Origin: Candidatus Thiodictyon intracellulare
Lineage (GTDB): Bacteria > Pseudomonadota > Gammaproteobacteria > Chromatiales > Chromatiaceae
DNA: 7,427 nt
Direction of reading: 5' to 3'
NCBI GenBank assembly: GCA_016292295.1
Contig: JADNEJ010000439.1
Location: 1-7,427, forward strand
Positions 5,907 to 7,427 of this stretch are shown piece by piece. The notes below the pieces were generated by a model. It was not told the DNA's origin. It was given only the letters and a program-made list of their open reading frames with translations, and did not search any database. Numbering within the stretch: the stretch's first letter is position 1; each line of letters opens with the position of its first letter. The position numbers and the translations under genes are program-made.

Positions 5907-6495
5907 CGGCTCCTTGATCCTGACCCACCAGGACCGTGGTGTCGTTGAGATACATGTGGATCGGGACCACCAGATTAGTCGGTGCGGGCACGCCCTTGAA
6001 CACCCGACCGGCCAAGTCGAACCGCGAGCCGTGACAGGGGCAGAAGAAACCGCCCTTCCAGTCCTTGCCCAGGTCGTCCGGGCCGAATTCCGGGCGGAAG
6101 GTCGGCGAGCAGCCCAGGTGGGTGCAGATGCCGATCGCGATCCAGTACTCGGGCTTGAGTGAACGGGTAGGATTCTTGCAGTAGTCCGGCTGCTGGGCGA
6201 CCGCGGAGTTCGGGTCCACGAGATTCGGGTCTAAGGTCGGCAGGGCGGCGAGCATCGCCGAGGTCCGGCTCACGATCCAGATCGGTTTGCCGCGCCACTT
6301 GACGCGCAGCAGGGCGCCCGGCTCCAGTTTACTGATGTCCGCCTCGACTGGGGCGCCGGCCGCCCGGGCCCTGGCGCTTGGATTCATGGATGAGATAAAG
6401 GGAACGGCCACGAAGCCGACGCCGACGGCGCCAACCGCTGTGGTCGCGGCGACGAGTAACCGTCGCCTGCTCTGATTAACGCCTGGTGCGCTCAT
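5902..6495 (-). CDS. petA: Ubiquinol-cytochrome c reductase, Rieske iron-sulfur subunit
   Basis: The Rieske protein oxidises ubiquinol at the Qo site of cytochrome b with its mobile 2Fe-2S head and reduces cytochrome c1. The 197-residue product has a twin-arginine-type N-terminus (SRRRLLVAA, residues 9-17, then a hydrophobic stretch to about 35) that is normally kept as the membrane anchor. The cluster-binding boxes are CTHLGC (C124, H126; C129) and CPCHGS (C152, H155; C154). By family analogy C124, H126, C152 and H155 bind the cluster and C129-C154 form the stabilising disulfide. DLAGRVFKGVPAPTNL (160-175) closes the head domain. It is the first gene of the petABC block. Its own ribosome-binding site is weak (a GGGGG run about 14 nt upstream), unlike petB and petC. 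Confidence 0.96.
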   Translation of the reverse strand: MSAPGVNQSRRRLLVAATTAVGAVGVGFVAVPFISSMNPSARARAAGAPVEADISKLEPGALLRVKWRGKPIWIVSRTSAMLAALPTLDPNLVDPNSAVAQQPDYCKNPTRSLKPEYWIAIGICTHLGCSPTFRPEFGPDDLGKDWKGGFFCPCHGSRFDLAGRVFKGVPAPTNLVVPIHMYLNDTTVLVGQDQGAA

Positions 6496-6500
6496 TTACG
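6486..6500 (-). repeat. 15-bp start-codon context shared with petB (copy at petA)
   Basis: This is an exact copy of the 15 bp at the petA/petB junction. Here the TAA directly before the petA ATG does not end any visible upstream gene. Confidence 0.6.
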
Positions 6501-6757
6501 ACTAACCCCCGGGTGAGACAGGTGCTGCCGACTCCCGATAAGCCGGCCTTGCGCGTGTGGTGGAAAAGGGAAAAAATAGATGCAAAATCGCTTTAAAACC
6601 GACCGGGCATTCTCCGTGATTCGGGCGCCCCAGGTCAAGGTGGAAACCTCAGTAACCACGCGGGGTCATCGGCATTTTCCCGGGGTCGGGCGAAGGCCGC
6701 GAGGGGTCACTCGTACGCTTCTGCAGCCCGCGGGAGAAGCGGCAGGAAATTCAGGTG
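6496..6757. other. 262-nt noncoding spacer between the nif3 remnant and petA
   Basis: The spacer contains the probable pet promoter and a pyrimidine-rich leader on the minus strand (around 6550-6580, with a T6 run). No RNA gene, strong hairpin or credible protein is seen. An open + strand frame from 6580 across the nif3 remnant is a GC-rich shadow. Confidence 0.5.
6609..6638 (-). promoter_or_regulatory. Candidate promoter for petABC
   Basis: On the minus strand TTGACC (6633-6638, 5 of 6 to the -35 consensus) and GAGAAT (6609-6614, 4 of 6 to the -10) are 18 bp apart. Transcription would begin around 6600, giving a leader of about 105 nt before petA. It is the best sigma70-like pair in the spacer. 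Confidence 0.4.
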
Positions 6758-7234
6758 TCAGGCCGGGTTGTCGATCTCGACATAATGGTGGTCCAGTTCG
6801 AAGTGCAGGACCAGGTGGCAGCCCAGGGCATGCACCCCGTAACGCTCGATGGCGTGGTGGCCGGCCGCCAGATAGGCGATGCCGAATTTCCGTGCGGCGT
6901 GGGTGGTTTGCTCGGCGATCTCCCCACGCTCAGGAAGAGCCTCGACCCTCCAGCGTCCCCTCAGCGCCGCCGCGGCCTCAATGTAGTCCTGGCCGCCGCC
7001 CGTGCACCAGGCGAGGTGTTGCACCGGCCGCTCGTTGCCGGCCACTAAGGTCCCGGTTCGCCCCAGTCGCTCGCCCGCGGCCGCGGCCCAGTCCGCGAGA
7101 GCCATGGAGGTGCGCAGGCGCCTGGTCCACAGGACGCCGTTGCCGATGCTGCTCGCCTGTGCGTCTAGATCCCCAACTGGGTGGCCAGGGCGGGGTGGCG
7201 GTGTCCAGCAACTGGTCGCAGTAGGTGTTCAAGG
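6758..7234 (-). pseudogene. Nif3/YbgI-type dinuclear metal-binding protein, disrupted
   Basis: Nif3-like proteins (E. coli YbgI, about 250 residues) form toroidal hexamers with a two-metal site; their function is unsettled. The C-terminal half is clear: MALADW, ERPVQHLAWCTGGGQDYI, GEIAEQTTHAARKFGI, the AAGHHAIERYG ligand motif and the final VEIDNPA before the stop at 6758. Upstream it is broken. LNTYCDQLLDTA, the family's N-terminus, lies at about 7193-7231 and is followed almost directly by HPALATQLGI, so about 90 residues are missing, including the N-terminal histidine ligands and the aspartate ligand. A frameshift at about 7169-7175 then leads into LDAQASSIGNGVLWTRRL. The segment RGRWRVEALPER (around 6930-6960) also looks garbled against the family's VEAFLSGE. 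The 5' edge abuts the IS1182 end at 7235. A 115-residue frame from 7105 is open but lacks half the metal site. Confidence 0.85.
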
Positions 7235-7253
7235 CTAGCAGCCTGTTGGACTT
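7235..7253. repeat. IS1182-type terminal repeat, copy 2 (left end)
   Basis: This is an exact copy of the 19 bp at 875-893, here 51 nt before the transposase start codon. It marks the left end of the IS that abuts the nif3 remnant. Confidence 0.8.
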
Positions 7254-7303
7254 CGGGGCCCCGTCGGGGCGGTGGGTCCGGTACACTGTCGGGATCAACC
7301 CTG

Positions 7304-7427
7304 ATGGCCAGAGTGCTACTGCCGATGCACCGCTTCCACCCGATGGACCGCGACACTGACTTGCTTTTGCCACTGTCGGTGCAGGACTGGCTGTCCAAGG
7401 ACCACCTGGCACGCGACGTGGTCGAGG
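7304..7427 (+). CDS. IS1182 family transposase, N-terminal part (cut by window end)
   Basis: The frame opens with an ATG at 7304 (MARVLLPMHRFHPMDRDTDL) and continues through LLLPLSVQDWLSKDHLARDVVE to the window edge, 41 codons. The LPxSVQDWLxxDHLAR motif is characteristic of IS1182-type DDE transposase N-termini. No strong ribosome-binding site precedes the start. A TACACT box at 7282-7287 could serve as a -10. The catalytic domain lies beyond the window. Unlike the remnant at 990-1272, nothing visible here is damaged. Confidence 0.85.
   Translation, partial: MARVLLPMHRFHPMDRDTDLLLPLSVQDWLSKDHLARDVVE

Larger units (their letters stand above)
7235..7427 (+). mobile_element. IS1182-type insertion sequence, left end (runs off window)
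   Basis: The terminal repeat at 7235-7253 is followed by a GC-rich palindrome (CGGGGCCCCG, 7254-7263) that overlaps a GCCCC/GGGGC hairpin (7258-7270), and then by the transposase start. The right end is outside the window, so completeness is unknown. It inserted at the 5' edge of the nif3-like gene. Confidence 0.75.

Noticed and set aside
6580..7224. 214-residue open frame on the + strand
   Set aside because: It is arginine/proline-rich, has no recognisable domain, and lies antisense to the clear nif3-like remnant and across the pet promoter region: a GC-rich shadow frame.
1..7427. A new defence, CRISPR or biosynthetic system
   Set aside because: All recognisable genes are bc1 subunits, ssp regulators, small DUF proteins, IS transposases or remnants; no nuclease, helicase, synthase or array is present.

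Overview
The window is a GC-rich stretch of a gammaproteobacterial chromosome. The family resemblances (DUF29, DUF3301, petABC next to sspAB, Chromatiales-like IS types) suggest a purple-sulfur-bacterium-like lineage, but that placement is inference. The cytochrome b has a PVWY Qo motif, the form typical of beta- and gammaproteobacteria. No complete new system is visible. The window holds a conserved respiratory/stress gene core with insertion-sequence debris on both sides.

Left part (1-1949): the 3' end of an IS630-type transposase runs off the window edge and is visibly AT-richer than the rest. Then come a spacer with an inverted repeat, an intact DUF29 gene on the + strand, and, 14 nt after its stop codon, the right end of an IS1182-type element on the minus strand. 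Only the last part of that transposase remains. It is fused to the 5' part of a secreted, NxG-repeat adhesin/autotransporter-like gene that carries two frameshifts. This block is decayed.

Core (2045-6495): a small membrane protein of the DUF3301 family (+) converges on the minus-strand block petA-petB-petC / sspA-sspB. petABC encodes the Rieske protein, cytochrome b and cytochrome c1 of the ubiquinol:cytochrome c oxidoreductase (bc1 complex). The petA stop abuts the petB start, and petB overlaps petC by 4 nt, so translation of the three subunits is probably coupled. A GC-rich hairpin follows petC. After a 374-nt gap come sspA (RNA-polymerase-associated stringent starvation protein A, GTG start) and sspB (ClpXP adaptor), 19 nt apart.

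Right part (6496-7427): a 262-nt spacer holds the probable pet promoter. Beyond it lies a broken nif3/ybgI-type gene: its 5' end abuts a second IS1182-type element, about 90 internal codons are missing and there is a frameshift. That IS starts with the same 19-bp end as the remnant at 875, and its transposase runs off the window on the + strand.
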